DNA of 64,000 nt. Source: Frigoribacterium sp. ACAM 257 (GTDB lineage Bacteria; Actinomycetota; Actinomycetes; Actinomycetales; Microbacteriaceae). The notes beneath the pieces are model-generated. The model was not told the origin of the DNA. It saw only the letters and a program-made list of their open reading frames with translations, and did no database searches. The DNA is taken from NCBI RefSeq assembly GCF_007954365.1, contig NZ_VOLO01000003.1, positions 372,001 to 436,000 of the forward strand, in the 5' to 3' direction. Made by a program: the position numbers and the translations under genes. Shown in pieces: positions 16,880 to 25,930 of this stretch (position 1 is its first letter; every line of letters begins with the position of its first letter).

Positions 16880-17884
16880 TCAGCGACGCGGCTGCAGGCT
16901 CGGCTCGTCGGGCGTCGAGAGGGTGAGCACCGCCTCCTCGACGACGTCGTGCTCCTCCAGCTCGCGCTCGACGCGGCGGAGGGCGACGGCGACGTGCTCC
17001 TCGGTCTCGTCGCCCGTCATGTCGACCGCGGCGACGAGGTAGAGACGGCTCGGGCCGACGAACTCGGTGTGCAGGTAGGTGACGCGGGCGATCTCGGGCC
17101 GGGCGAGCAGACGCTCGAGCACCGTCGTCTCGAGCTCGTCGCTCGGGCTCTCGCCGACCAGGAACCGGCGGTTGCGGTCGACGAGCACGAGGGCGACGAC
17201 CCCGAGCAGGACGCCGACGAGGATCGAGCCGACCGCGTCGAAGACGGCCGAGCCGGTGACCTGGTGCAGGAAGATCCCGAGGAACGCGATGAGCAGGCCG
17301 ACCAGGGCCGCCGCGTCCTCGGCGAAGACGGCACGCAGCGTCGAGTTCGAGCTGCGGAGCACGAAGCGCAGGGTGGGCACCTGACCGGCCCGGGCGCTGC
17401 CGCGGGCCTGGCGGAGGGCCTGGAGGAACGACGTGCCCTCGAGCAGGAAGGCCACCCCGAGCACGATGTAGTTCACCAGGTAGTCCTCGGCCTCCTCGGC
17501 CGCGCCGAGCTGGGAGATGCCGTGCTGGATCGACACCACGGCGCCGACGGTGAAGAGTCCGAACGCCGCGAACATCGACCAGACGTAGGTCTCCTTGCCG
17601 TAGCCGAGCGGGTGGTCGTCGTCCCTCTTCTTCACGCCGCGCTTGTCGGCGATGAAGAGGAAGATCTCGTTGCCCGTGTCGGCCCAGGAGTGCGCCGACT
17701 CGGCCACCATCGACGCGGAGCCGGTGAGGAACGCCGCGACGGTCTTGGCGACGGCGATCAGCAGGTTCGCGAGGAACGCCACGATCACCGTCGTCGTGCT
17801 CTCGGGCTTCGGCGCGGACCCGGCGCCGGACTCGGTGGGCGACTGGGTCGCCGCGGGCGACGCCGGGGAGGGCTCTGGTGTCAT
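16880..17884 (-). CDS. Cation diffusion facilitator (CDF) family transporter
   Basis: 334 residues. MVAESAHSWADTGNE carries the HxxxD metal site of TM2, and VFAEDAAALVG the partner acidic site of TM5. DDHPLGYGKETYVWSMFAAF is the conserved CDF loop before TM3. The C-terminal cytoplasmic domain (SRLYLVAAVDMTG...) is the usual dimerisation module. It probably exports a divalent cation (Zn, Mn, Fe or Co) in exchange for protons; the metal is not predictable from sequence alone. It starts at the ATG at 17884, divergent from the ileS leader. The N-terminal 25 residues are Pro/Ser/Thr-rich and disordered. Confidence 0.9.
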   Translation of the reverse strand: MTPEPSPASPAATQSPTESGAGSAPKPESTTTVIVAFLANLLIAVAKTVAAFLTGSASMVAESAHSWADTGNEIFLFIADKRGVKKRDDDHPLGYGKETYVWSMFAAFGLFTVGAVVSIQHGISQLGAAEEAEDYLVNYIVLGVAFLLEGTSFLQALRQARGSARAGQVPTLRFVLRSSNSTLRAVFAEDAAALVGLLIAFLGIFLHQVTGSAVFDAVGSILVGVLLGVVALVLVDRNRRFLVGESPSDELETTVLERLLARPEIARVTYLHTEFVGPSRLYLVAAVDMTGDETEEHVAVALRRVERELEEHDVVEEAVLTLSTPDEPSLQPRR

Positions 17885-17936
17885 GCTGCTGATTCTGCAC
17901 TGCCTGCACCTGATCGCGCCCCGCCTCCTCGGCTCG

Positions 17937-17942
17937 TATGAT
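17937..17942 (+). promoter_or_regulatory. -10 element of the ileS T-box leader
   Basis: TATGAT at 17937-17942 is a near-consensus -10 in otherwise GC-rich DNA and sits directly upstream of the first T-box stem, placing transcription start around 17948-17950. No convincing -35 TTGACA is visible. Confidence 0.55.
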
Positions 17943-17945
17943 GGA

Positions 17946-18165
17946 CGAGCACTGATCCGGCCATCACCGGGGAGCACTCGGCAGAACCCGTCGATCGTCC
18001 CGACACCGGGGCAGGAGGCGTCACTAGACCCGAGCGGGGCAGGCCCGTCACAGCCGCAGCAGAGAGGTCGTCCCGTCAGGGGCGGCAAGCGAGGTGGTAC
18101 CGCGCCGACCGAGAACCCTCGGCAGGCGTCCTCGCGGACGGACATCCGCAGCACCTGGAGCCCCC
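17946..18165 (+). promoter_or_regulatory. T-box riboswitch (translational type, ultrashort stem I) controlling ileS
   Basis: Stem I is only 35 nt: CGAG (17946-17949) pairs CTCG (17977-17980), capped by CCGG-CCATCA-CCGG. An internal bulge contains ATC (17955-17957), the Ile specifier codon. The conserved T-box is at 18095-18104 (TGGTACCGCG), flanked by GCGAGG (18089-18094) pairing CCTCGC (18130-18135) to form the antisequestrator, with an inner hairpin CCGAG-AACC-CTCGG. The Shine-Dalgarno GGAG (18157-18160) lies just before the ileS ATG with no terminator in between, so control is probably at translation initiation, as known for actinobacterial ileS T-boxes. Confidence 0.9.
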
Positions 18166-21100
18166 ATGGCCTACAAGCCGGTACCCGCATCGCCCCGGTT
18201 CCCCGACGTCGAGCAGGGCGTGCTCGCCTTCTGGCGACGCGACGACACGTTCCAGGAGTCGATCCGAGCCCGCGAGGGCCGCGACGAGTGGGTCTTCTAC
18301 GACGGCCCGCCCTTCGCCAACGGCCTGCCGCACTACGGCCACCTCCTCACCGGCTACGCCAAGGACGTGTTCCCGCGGTACCAGACCATGCGGGGCAAGC
18401 AGGTGCACCGCCGGTTCGGCTGGGACACCCACGGGCTGCCCGCCGAGCTCGAGGCCATGCGCCAGCTCGGCATCACCGAGAAGCACCAGATCGACGAGAT
18501 GGGCATCGGCGCGTTCAACGCCGCGGCCCGCAGCTCGGTGCTGCAGTACACCGACGAGTGGCAGGGCTACGTCACCCGCCAGGCCCGCTGGGTCGACTTC
18601 GACGACGACTACAAGACCCTCGACGTCAGCTACATGGAGAGCGTCCTCTGGGCCTTCAAGCAGCTGTGGGACAAGCAGCTGGCCTACGAGGGCTTCCGGG
18701 TGCTGCCCTACTGCTGGCACGACCAGACGCCGCTGTCGAACCACGAGCTCCGCATGGACGACGACGTCTACAAGATGCGCCAGGACCAGACGGTCACCGT
18801 CGCGTTCCCGCTCGTGGGGGCCAAGGCCGAGTCCCTCGGGCTGACCGGCGTCGAGGCGCTCGCCTGGACGACCACGCCGTGGACGCTGCCGACGAACATG
18901 GCGCTCGCCGTGGGCCCCGACATCTCGTACGTGACGGTGCCGCACGCCCTGCTGCCCGGCGAGCGGACCGGCGACCAGCAGCTGCTGACGGGCAGCGTGT
19001 TCCTGCTCGCCGCCGACACCCTCGCCGCCTACGCGAGAGACCTGGGCTACGAGTCGCCCGAGGCGGCTCAGACCGCCGTCACCGCGACCTTCGCCGGCGC
19101 CGAGCTGGAAGGCGTCGAGTACGACCGCATCTGGGACGTCTACGCCGACACGGAGGCGTGGGGCACCGAGAACGCCTGGCGCCTGCTGGTCGCCGACTAC
19201 GTCGCGACCGGCGAGGGCACCGGCATCGTGCACCAGGCGCCGGCCTACGGCGAGGACGACCAGCTCGTCTGCGCCGCCGCGGGCATCCCCGTCATCGTCT
19301 CGGTCGACGAGGCCGGCAAGTTCCTTCCGATGTTCGACGAGCTCGGCGTCGCCGGGCTGCAGGTGTTCGAGGCCAACAAGGTGCTCGTGCAGCGCCTCCG
19401 CGCCGACGGCCGCCTCGTGCGGCTCGCGAGCTACGAGCACAGCTACCCGCACTGCTGGCGCTGCCGCAACCCGCTGATCTACAAGGCCGTCTCGAGCTGG
19501 TTCGTCCGCGTCACCGACGTGCGCGACCGGATGGGCGACCTCAACCAGCAGGTCACGTGGGTGCCCGAGAACGTGAAGGACGGCCAGTTCGGCAAGTGGG
19601 TCGCGGGCGCCCGCGACTGGTCGATCTCGCGCAACCGCTACTGGGGCTCGCCGATCCCCGTCTGGCGCAGCGACGACCCGACCTACCCGCGGACCGACGT
19701 CTACGGCTCGCTGGCCGAGCTCGAGGCCGACTTCGGCCGCCTCCCGACGAACGAGCAGGGCGAGCCCGACCTGCACCGCCCGTACATCGACGACCTGACC
19801 CGGCCGAACCCCGACGACCCGACCGGGCACAGCACGATGCGCCGCATCGAGGACGTCTTCGACGTCTGGTTCGACTCGGGCTCGATGCCGTTCGCGCAGG
19901 TGCACTACCCGTTCGAGAACGAGGAGTGGTTCGAGACCCACGCCCCCGCCGACTTCATCGTCGAGTACATCGGGCAGACACGCGGCTGGTTCTACGTCAT
20001 GCACGCGCTCTCGACGGCGCTGTTCGACCGGCCCGCGTTCTCGAACGTGATCAGCCACGGCATCGTGCTGGGCTCCGACGGCCAGAAGATGTCGAAGAGC
20101 CTCCGCAACTACCCCGACGTCTCGGAGGTCTTCGACCGCGACGGCGCCGACGCGATGCGCTGGTTCCTGATGTCGAGCTCGGTCATCCGCGGCGGCAACC
20201 TCGTCGTCACCGAGGAGGGCATCCGCGAGGGCGTCCGGCAGTTCCTGCTGCCGCTGTGGAGCACGTACTACTTCTTCACCCTGTACGCGAACGCCGCCGA
20301 CGGAGGCAGCACCGGGGGCGAGGGCCGACACGTCGCGGACGGCCTCGTCGCGACCTGGCGCACCGACTCGACCGACGTGCTGGACCGGTACCTGCTGGCG
20401 AAGACGCGCCTCCTCGTCACCGACGTCCAGCGGCACCTCGACGCGCTCGACTCGCCGCTCGCGGCCGGTGCCCTGCGCGACTTCGCCGACGTGCTCACCA
20501 ACTGGTACGTGCGCCGGTCGCGCGACCGCTTCTGGTCGGGCGACGACCGCGACGCCTTCGACACGCTGTTCACCGTCCTCGAGACGGTCACGCGGGTGGC
20601 CGCGCCCCTCGCGCCCCTCGTGACGGAAGAGATCTGGAAGGGCCTCACCGGCGGCCGCAGCGTGCACCTCACCGACTGGCCCGACGCCTCGGCGTTCCCC
20701 GAGGACGACGCCCTCGTCGCCTCGATGGACGCCGTCCGCGCGATCGCGTCGTCGGGCCTGGCGCTCCGCAAGGCGACCGGCCTGCGCGTGCGCCTGCCGC
20801 TCGCGCGCCTCACCGTCGTCGCGCCCGATCCGGCCGGCCTCGAGCCGTTCGGCTCGATCCTGCGGGACGAGCTGAACGTCAAGGAGGTGGCGTTCACGCC
20901 CCTGACGGAGGAGAGCCTCGGCGAGTGGGGCGTCACCCGCAAGCTCACCGTCAACGCCCGCGCCGCCGGTCCCCGCATCGGCAAGCAGGTGCAGCAGGTC
21001 ATCCCGGCCGCGAAGAAGGGCGACTGGGCCCCGGCCGGCGAGAACGTCGTCGTCGGCGGCGTCGAGCTGCTGCCGGGCGAGTTCACCCTCGAGCTCGCCG

Positions 21101-21447
21101 TGGACGACCCGTCGGCCGCGATCGCCTTCGTCGGCGACGGCGGCTTCGTGCTGCTCGACACCGCCACGACGCCCGAGCTCGAGGCCGAGGGCCTTGCCCG
21201 CGACGTCGTCCGGGCCGTGCAGCAGGCACGCAAGGCCGCGGGCCTCGACGTCTCCGACCGGGTCGTGACGACGGTGGCGACCGACGCGGCCGCGGCCGCG
21301 GCGCTCGCGACGCACCGCGACATGGTGCAGGCCGAGACCCTGACGACCGAGCTGGTCGTCGACGTGCAGGACGACGTCGCGGGACGCGACGGGAAGGTCG
21401 CGGTCGGCTCCGGCTCGGCCGTGACGGTGGAGGTGCGACGAGCGTGA
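18166..21447 (+). CDS. ileS: Isoleucyl-tRNA synthetase
   Basis: 1093 residues, the long actinobacterial/eukaryote-like form. HYGH (56-59) is the HIGH motif variant and KMSKS is at about 641-645. [12 protein letters not shown] and the [19 protein letters not shown] editing-domain segment are characteristic. This type (IleRS2) is the one associated with natural mupirocin insensitivity in other organisms; that is family knowledge, not shown here. The ATG follows GGAG by 5 nt and is placed right after a T-box leader with an Ile specifier. Its stop overlaps the folC GTG (GTGA). Confidence 0.97.
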   Translation: MAYKPVPASPRFPDVEQGVLAFWRRDDTFQESIRAREGRDEWVFYDGPPFANGLPHYGHLLTGYAKDVFPRYQTMRGKQVHRRFGWDTHGLPAELEAMRQLGITEKHQIDEMGIGAFNAAARSSVLQYTDEWQGYVTRQARWVDFDDDYKTLDVSYMESVLWAFKQLWDKQLAYEGFRVLPYCWHDQTPLSNHELRMDDDVYKMRQDQTVTVAFPLVGAKAESLGLTGVEALAWTTTPWTLPTNMALAVGPDISYVTVPHALLPGERTGDQQLLTGSVFLLAADTLAAYARDLGYESPEAAQTAVTATFAGAELEGVEYDRIWDVYADTEAWGTENAWRLLVADYVATGEGTGIVHQAPAYGEDDQLVCAAAGIPVIVSVDEAGKFLPMFDELGVAGLQVFEANKVLVQRLRADGRLVRLASYEHSYPHCWRCRNPLIYKAVSSWFVRVTDVRDRMGDLNQQVTWVPENVKDGQFGKWVAGARDWSISRNRYWGSPIPVWRSDDPTYPRTDVYGSLAELEADFGRLPTNEQGEPDLHRPYIDDLTRPNPDDPTGHSTMRRIEDVFDVWFDSGSMPFAQVHYPFENEEWFETHAPADFIVEYIGQTRGWFYVMHALSTALFDRPAFSNVISHGIVLGSDGQKMSKSLRNYPDVSEVFDRDGADAMRWFLMSSSVIRGGNLVVTEEGIREGVRQFLLPLWSTYYFFTLYANAADGGSTGGEGRHVADGLVATWRTDSTDVLDRYLLAKTRLLVTDVQRHLDALDSPLAAGALRDFADVLTNWYVRRSRDRFWSGDDRDAFDTLFTVLETVTRVAAPLAPLVTEEIWKGLTGGRSVHLTDWPDASAFPEDDALVASMDAVRAIASSGLALRKATGLRVRLPLARLTVVAPDPAGLEPFGSILRDELNVKEVAFTPLTEESLGEWGVTRKLTVNARAAGPRIGKQVQQVIPAAKKGDWAPAGENVVVGGVELLPGEFTLELAVDDPSAAIAFVGDGGFVLLDTATTPELEAEGLARDVVRAVQQARKAAGLDVSDRVVTTVATDAAAAAALATHRDMVQAETLTTELVVDVQDDVAGRDGKVAVGSGSAVTVEVRRA

Positions 21448-22847
21448 GCCCGAAGAAGAGCAAGAAGGACGACGGCGCGGGCCAGGGCGACGGCGAGTTC
21501 GCCGCCGAGGCGACCCGGGTGCACGACGAGCTGCTGGCCCGCGTGGGGGAGTCCGCCCCCGAGCCTCGCCTGTCGGCCACCCGCCGGGCTGTCGAGCTGC
21601 TCGGCGACCCGCAGCGCGCCTACCCCGTGATCCACATCACGGGCACCAACGGCAAGACGTCGACGAGCCGCATGATCGAGAGCGTCCTGCGCGCGCACGG
21701 GTTGCGGACGGGCCTCATGACGAGCCCGCACCTGGTGCGCCTCAACGAGCGCATCGTCGTCGACGGCGAGCCGATCAGCGACGAGCGTCTCGTCGCCAAC
21801 TGGGACGACATCCAGCCCTACCTGACGATGGTCGACACCGAGCTCGAGGCGGCGGGCGAGCCGACGCTCACGTTCTTCGAGGCGCTGACCGCGCTCGCCT
21901 TCGCGTGCTTCGCGGACGCCCCGGCCGACGTCGTGGTGCTCGAGGTCGGCATGGGCGGCGAGTGGGACAGCACGAACGTGGCCGACGGCCAGGTCGCCGT
22001 CTTCACGCCGATCGCGCTCGACCACCAGGCCCGGCTGGGCTCCACCGTCGAGGCCATCGCCCGGACAAAGGCGGGCATCGTGAAGCCGGCGGCCTCCGTC
22101 GTCAGCGCTGCCCAGCTGCCGGAGGCGCTGGCCGAGCTGCAGCGCGCGGCCGAGCTCACGGAGTCCTCGCTCGCCGTCGAGGGCGTCGCCTTCGGCGTCG
22201 AGTCGACGACGGTGGCGGTGGGCGGCCAGGTCGTCACGATCCGCGGCGTGGCCGGCCGCTACGAGGACCTGCTCCTGCCGCTCTTCGGCGACCACCAGGC
22301 GCAGAACGCAGCCGTCGCCGTGGCCGCCGTCGAGTCGTTCCTCGGCAGCGGCAGCCAGGCGCTCGACCACGACGTGCTCGCCGAGGGGCTCGCCGCGGCC
22401 ACCTCGCCGGGGCGGCTGCAGATCGTGGCGAACGAGCCGACGATCCTCGTCGACGCGGCGCACAACCCGCACGGCGCCCGCGCCCTGGCGAAGGCCGTCG
22501 ACGACTACTTCCAGTTCGGGCGCGTCGTCGCGGTGATCTCGGTCCTCGCCGACAAGGACGCCGCCGGCATCGTGCGGGCACTCGCCGGCACGGTCGACCA
22601 GTTCGTCGTCACGCAGAGCGGCTCCGACCGCTCCGTCGACGCCGACGAGCTCGCGGCCGTCGCCGTGGGCGTCGTCGGCCCGGGTCGGGTCGTCGTGGAG
22701 ACGGATCTCGTCTCGGCGCTCCGCACGGCGCGCGACCTCGCCGACGAGGCCGAGGGCGACGAGCCCGGCGGCGTCGTCGTGACGGGGTCGATCACCCTGG
22801 TCGGCGACGTGCTGACGCTCTCGCAGTCCGAGGGCGGGCTCTCGTGA
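21444..22847 (+). CDS. folC: Bifunctional folylpolyglutamate synthase / dihydrofolate synthase
   Basis: 467 residues. The P-loop GTNGKTS is at about 67-73. [31 protein letters not shown] and [10 protein letters not shown] are Mur-ligase-type FolC motifs, and [13 protein letters not shown] marks the C-terminal domain. It adds glutamate to folates and dihydropteroate. The GTG start overlaps the ileS stop, and its own stop overlaps the next GTG, so it is coupled on both sides in the T-box operon. The first 20 residues are Lys/Asp/Gly-rich and probably disordered. Confidence 0.95.
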   Translation: MSPKKSKKDDGAGQGDGEFAAEATRVHDELLARVGESAPEPRLSATRRAVELLGDPQRAYPVIHITGTNGKTSTSRMIESVLRAHGLRTGLMTSPHLVRLNERIVVDGEPISDERLVANWDDIQPYLTMVDTELEAAGEPTLTFFEALTALAFACFADAPADVVVLEVGMGGEWDSTNVADGQVAVFTPIALDHQARLGSTVEAIARTKAGIVKPAASVVSAAQLPEALAELQRAAELTESSLAVEGVAFGVESTTVAVGGQVVTIRGVAGRYEDLLLPLFGDHQAQNAAVAVAAVESFLGSGSQALDHDVLAEGLAAATSPGRLQIVANEPTILVDAAHNPHGARALAKAVDDYFQFGRVVAVISVLADKDAAGIVRALAGTVDQFVVTQSGSDRSVDADELAAVAVGVVGPGRVVVETDLVSALRTARDLADEAEGDEPGGVVVTGSITLVGDVLTLSQSEGGLS

Positions 22848-23254
22848 CGGAGGCACCGCCTCCTGAGGGGCCGGCCGGTCCTGCCCGGCCGACGCGGCGG
22901 GCACGTCGACGCGGCGCCGCCGAGAGCCTGCTCTCGATCGTGCTCGTGCTCGAGGCCATGTCGCTGTTCTTCGTCATGCTGGTCGTCAACGGTCGTGGCC
23001 TCCTGCCCACGGGCGTCGCCTTCGGCGGCGGCCTCGGCGCCATCGTCCTGGTCCTCCTCGTGTCGCGCACGCTGCGCTGGCGGTGGGGGATCGCGCTCGG
23101 CTGGCTGGTCCAGCTCGGGCTCGTCGCCTGCGGACTGCTCGATCCCGTCATGTACGTCGTCGCGGCCCTCTTCATCGCGATCTGGACCTACTGCCTCGTC
23201 AAGGGCACCCAGCTCGACCGCATGAACGCGGCGCGCTTCGGCCCGCAGCCCTGA
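22844..23254 (+). CDS. DUF4233 family membrane protein
   Basis: 136 residues with four predicted TM helices after a basic, Pro/Arg-rich N-terminus. The pattern ESLLSIVLVLEAMSLFFVMLVVNGRG and the LVKGTQLDRMNA end match the actinobacterial DUF4233 family that habitually sits between folC and ndk. Function unknown. The GTG start overlaps the folC stop as GTGA (22844-22847). Confidence 0.85.
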   Translation: MTEAPPPEGPAGPARPTRRARRRGAAESLLSIVLVLEAMSLFFVMLVVNGRGLLPTGVAFGGGLGAIVLVLLVSRTLRWRWGIALGWLVQLGLVACGLLDPVMYVVAALFIAIWTYCLVKGTQLDRMNAARFGPQP

Positions 23255-23337
23255 CGGACGGCCCTGCCGTGGCCAGCCTGACCACCAGCCACCCGAACTC
23301 CTCCCCACCACCACCCGCCCCACACGAAGGAGCACCA

Positions 23338-23754
23338 GTGACCGACCTCCAAGAGACCCTCGTCCTCGTCAAGCCCGACGGAGTCGCCCGCGGCCTGACC
23401 GGCGAGATCCTCCGCCGCATCGAGGCGAAGGGCTACTCGCTCGTCGACCTGCGCCTCGTCCAGGCTGACCGCGACCTGCTCGCGCAGCACTACGAGGAGC
23501 ACGTCGGCAAGCCGTTCTACGAGCCGCTCGTCGAGTTCATGCAGAGCGGCCCCACCGTCGCGATCCGCGTCGCGGGCAACGGCGTGGTCCCCGGCTTCCG
23601 CTCGCTGGCCGGCACGACCGACCCGACCACCGCGGCCCCCGGCACCATCCGCGGCGACCTCGGCCGTGACTGGGGCCTCGCCGTCCAGCAGAACCTGGTG
23701 CACGGCAGCGACAGCCCCGAGAGCGCCGCGCGCGAGCTCGCTCTCTGGTTCTGA
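23338..23754 (+). CDS. ndk: Nucleoside-diphosphate kinase
   Basis: 138 residues, full-length. ETLVLVKPDGVARGL is the family N-terminus, and NLVHGSDSPESAARE contains the phospho-acceptor His and the conserved SDS loop. It equilibrates NTP pools by ping-pong phosphate transfer. GTG start with GAAGGAG 7 nt upstream. An 83-bp gap separates it from DUF4233, so it may share the T-box operon transcript. A 21-bp-stem terminator follows directly. Confidence 0.97.
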   Translation: MTDLQETLVLVKPDGVARGLTGEILRRIEAKGYSLVDLRLVQADRDLLAQHYEEHVGKPFYEPLVEFMQSGPTVAIRVAGNGVVPGFRSLAGTTDPTTAAPGTIRGDLGRDWGLAVQQNLVHGSDSPESAARELALWF

Positions 23755-23766
23755 GTCATCTGACGT

Positions 23767-23810
23767 GAAGGAGGGGCGGTGCCGGTCGAGACCGGCACCG
23801 CCCCTCCTTC
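23767..23810. terminator. Strong bidirectional terminator after ndk
   Basis: A perfect 21-bp inverted repeat (23767-23787 with 23790-23810) and minimal loop, 12 bp after the ndk stop; the arm begins GAAGGAGGGGCGGTGCC. It lies between convergent ndk and the DsbA-like gene and should serve both. Confidence 0.88.
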
Positions 23811-23832
23811 GTCCTTCGAGACGACAGGCCGG

Positions 23833-24756
23833 TCAGGGGGTCGGCGTGGCCGTCGACTCGGGCAGCTCGCCCGTGCTCGTGTCGTCGGTCGGCTGGCCCG
23901 CGACGACCTCGTCCACGAACTGCGCGAACGCGGCCGCGTCGGTCGGCGAGCCCTGGTACTGCTGACCGTTGACCAGCACGGTCGGCGTCGCGGTCACCGC
24001 GGCGAGGTCGGAGTTCGGCACGGGGTCGTTGAGCGCGCGCTCGGTCGCCGACGCGACCCAGTCGGTGAACTCCCCGTCCGAGATGCAGGAGGCGACGGCC
24101 GGGTCGTCGGCGCCGGCGCCCTGCACCAGCGTGACCAGCTCGTCGTTCGTCAGGCCGCGGGTGTTCTCGGCCGGCTGCTGGGCGAACAGGGCGGTGTTGA
24201 CGTCGAGCGCGGTGTCGGGCTGGTAGTTCGCGACGCACGCCAGGGCGTTCGCCGACCTCGTCGAGTACTTCGACCCGAGGCTCGCGTTGTCGAGGAACCC
24301 GAGAGGGTGGATCTCGAGGTCGGCCGCCCCCTGGGTGACCCAGGTCTCGAGCTGCTCGGCGTTGGTCGTGTCGAACTGGCCGCAGTACGGGCACATGTAG
24401 TCGAGGTAGACGACGATGCTCGGCTTCTCGGCCGTGCCCGCCGCGGAGGGCGTGGGCGAGCCGTCGGCAGGCGTCGCGTCCGTCGTCACGGCCGAGACGG
24501 TGGTGCCGTCGCCCGAGAGGACGCCGCCGTCGCTGGCCATGTTCAGGGGACCGGCGCCCGCCGGCGCGAGGGACCGCGTGACGACGAGGGCCACGACGGC
24601 CAGCACGGCGAGCACGCCCACGACGAGGCCGCCCTGCAGGGCCCACTTGTTGCGGCGACGGCGCTTGGCCTCGGCCTCGCGCGTGACGCGGGCCTTCTCC
24701 CGGGCGGACTCCCGTCGCTCGCGCTTGGTCTCTCCTGGTCCGGCTGGTGGGGTCAT
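23833..24756 (-). CDS. Membrane-anchored DsbA-like thiol:disulfide oxidoreductase
   Basis: 307 residues. A highly charged cytoplasmic N-terminus (KRERRESAREKARVTREAEAKRRRR) is followed by one TM (about 38-60), a Ser/Thr/Pro linker, and a thioredoxin-fold domain with the active site CPYC at 122-125 (YLDYMCPYCGQF). ATPTVLVNGQQYQG contains the cis-Pro. It matches the actinobacterial DsbA/MdbA-like extracytoplasmic oxidants that fold exported proteins. The upstream gene on the same strand is a VKOR homologue, the expected partner for its reoxidation. The start was set at the ATG before TPPAGP; upstream in-frame codons are a GCTGGT repeat. Confidence 0.88.
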   Translation of the reverse strand: MTPPAGPGETKRERRESAREKARVTREAEAKRRRRNKWALQGGLVVGVLAVLAVVALVVTRSLAPAGAGPLNMASDGGVLSGDGTTVSAVTTDATPADGSPTPSAAGTAEKPSIVVYLDYMCPYCGQFDTTNAEQLETWVTQGAADLEIHPLGFLDNASLGSKYSTRSANALACVANYQPDTALDVNTALFAQQPAENTRGLTNDELVTLVQGAGADDPAVASCISDGEFTDWVASATERALNDPVPNSDLAAVTATPTVLVNGQQYQGSPTDAAAFAQFVDEVVAGQPTDDTSTGELPESTATPTP

Positions 24757-24855
24757 GGGTCCTCGCTCGTCGGTGCTGGTGCTGGTGCTGGTGGGCGGCG
24801 GCGATGAGCGGCCTCGACGACCCTCTCGCACCTCCCCATGGAGAGGCTGAGCGGA

Positions 24856-25500
24856 TCAGCCGAGCAGGGTGGGCAGGAGGAGCGGGAACTGCACGAGGAT
24901 CACCGTCGCCACGACGATGTAGTTCAGCACGGGCAGGATCCACGAGAACGGCAGGAAGGCCGCGGCCGCCCTCTGGACCCGGCCGTGAGGCACGGTCACG
25001 CCGCGGGCGAGTCCCCACACCAGGAGGATCCAGAAGAGCGGGATGGTGACCGACCAGACGAGCATGCACCACGGGCAGAGGGCGCCGATGACGAACACCG
25101 TCTGCGTGAACAGCCACGTGATGAAGACCCAGGCCAGGAAGGTGCCCGTGGTGAGGGCGACCCAGAACCACCGGGCGAACCTGGCGCCGGCGAGCAGTGC
25201 CACGCCCACGGCGACGGGGGCCGCGAACCCGATCAGGCCGAGGATCGGGTTGGGGAACCCGAACAGCGACGCCTGCCAGCTGTCGATGACGGGGGAGCAG
25301 CCGACGAACGGGTTGACGTCGCAGCCGAGCGACGCGGTCGGGTTCTCGAGCAGCCTGAACTTGTCGACCGTGAGGGCGAACGACCCGAGCAGTCCGACGA
25401 GCCCCGCGATAACCAGGAGGACGGCCGGGACGACGACGGGGCGACCCGTCGACGGGTGGGTGCGCTGAGGTGCTCTCTGCTCGGTCACGACGACGATCAT
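24856..25500 (-). CDS. Vitamin K epoxide reductase (VKOR) family protein, DsbB-like
   Basis: 214 residues with about five TM helices. It has the loop cysteine pair (LGCDVNPFVGCSPV) and the quinone-proximal CPWC motif (ALCPWCMLVW). In actinobacteria VKOR replaces DsbB and passes electrons from DsbA-like proteins to menaquinone. It is upstream of the DsbA-like gene with a 99-bp gap, probably the same operon. The start could be the ATG at 25500 or the GTG at 25488 (VTEQRAP), which has a better placed GGTGAG; the longer form is given. Confidence 0.88.
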   Translation of the reverse strand: MIVVVTEQRAPQRTHPSTGRPVVVPAVLLVIAGLVGLLGSFALTVDKFRLLENPTASLGCDVNPFVGCSPVIDSWQASLFGFPNPILGLIGFAAPVAVGVALLAGARFARWFWVALTTGTFLAWVFITWLFTQTVFVIGALCPWCMLVWSVTIPLFWILLVWGLARGVTVPHGRVQRAAAAFLPFSWILPVLNYIVVATVILVQFPLLLPTLLG

Positions 25501-25930
25501 CTCACCGTCCCGATCGTGGTCCGCGGTGAGGCGTGCGATAATCGAGCCAGTCGCGGGGCGAAGGTCCCGTGATCAAGACTTTCCGGGCCGTGCTGCACCG
25601 CGGGTCCGTCTGAGGGTCGGCCTCCACGAGTGGCCGTCCCGCCGGGCGGACGTCGTCAGGTGGCAGCGAGATCCGGGCCAGGGCGCAGTCGCCCACCGCC
25701 GGACAGCCAGTTCCGGACAGAGCAACGAAGAACCTGACGTCGACGAACGACATCCGGGGAGACGCCCGCAGAGACGGGTGTCGGCTCCGGCTGACCGAAC
25801 GCGACGTCGCTGACGATGCGCGCCGTGAGAGGGCGCGGTGGTCGCAGGCAGGTGCACAGCGCCTCCCGGCCACGACACGAGACCACCCGGCGACGGCGAT
25901 GCCGACGGCGGGTCGAGGAGCACACCAGCA
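25501..25930 (+). promoter_or_regulatory. rne: rne promoter and long untranslated leader (430-bp gap)
   Basis: The gap between divergent VKOR and rne holds an extended -10 (TGC-GATAAT, hexamer 25537-25542), putting the transcript start near 25549 and leaving a leader of about 380 nt. A 95-codon open frame beginning at 25526 is Arg-rich without protein-like features and I do not call it. Long RNase E leaders are known to mediate autoregulation in other bacteria; here that is inference. GAGGAG at 25915-25920 is the Shine-Dalgarno, 10 nt before the GTG. Confidence 0.55.

Noticed and set aside
24757-24831. Longer start for the DsbA-like protein
   Set aside because: The extra 25 codons include a simple GCTGGT repeat encoding Thr-Ser repeats; the downstream ATG gives a normal charged N-terminus before the TM helix.
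25526-25813. 95-codon open frame in the rne leader
   Set aside because: Very Arg-rich, no Shine-Dalgarno, and it begins upstream of the likely transcript start; more likely chance in GC-rich DNA.
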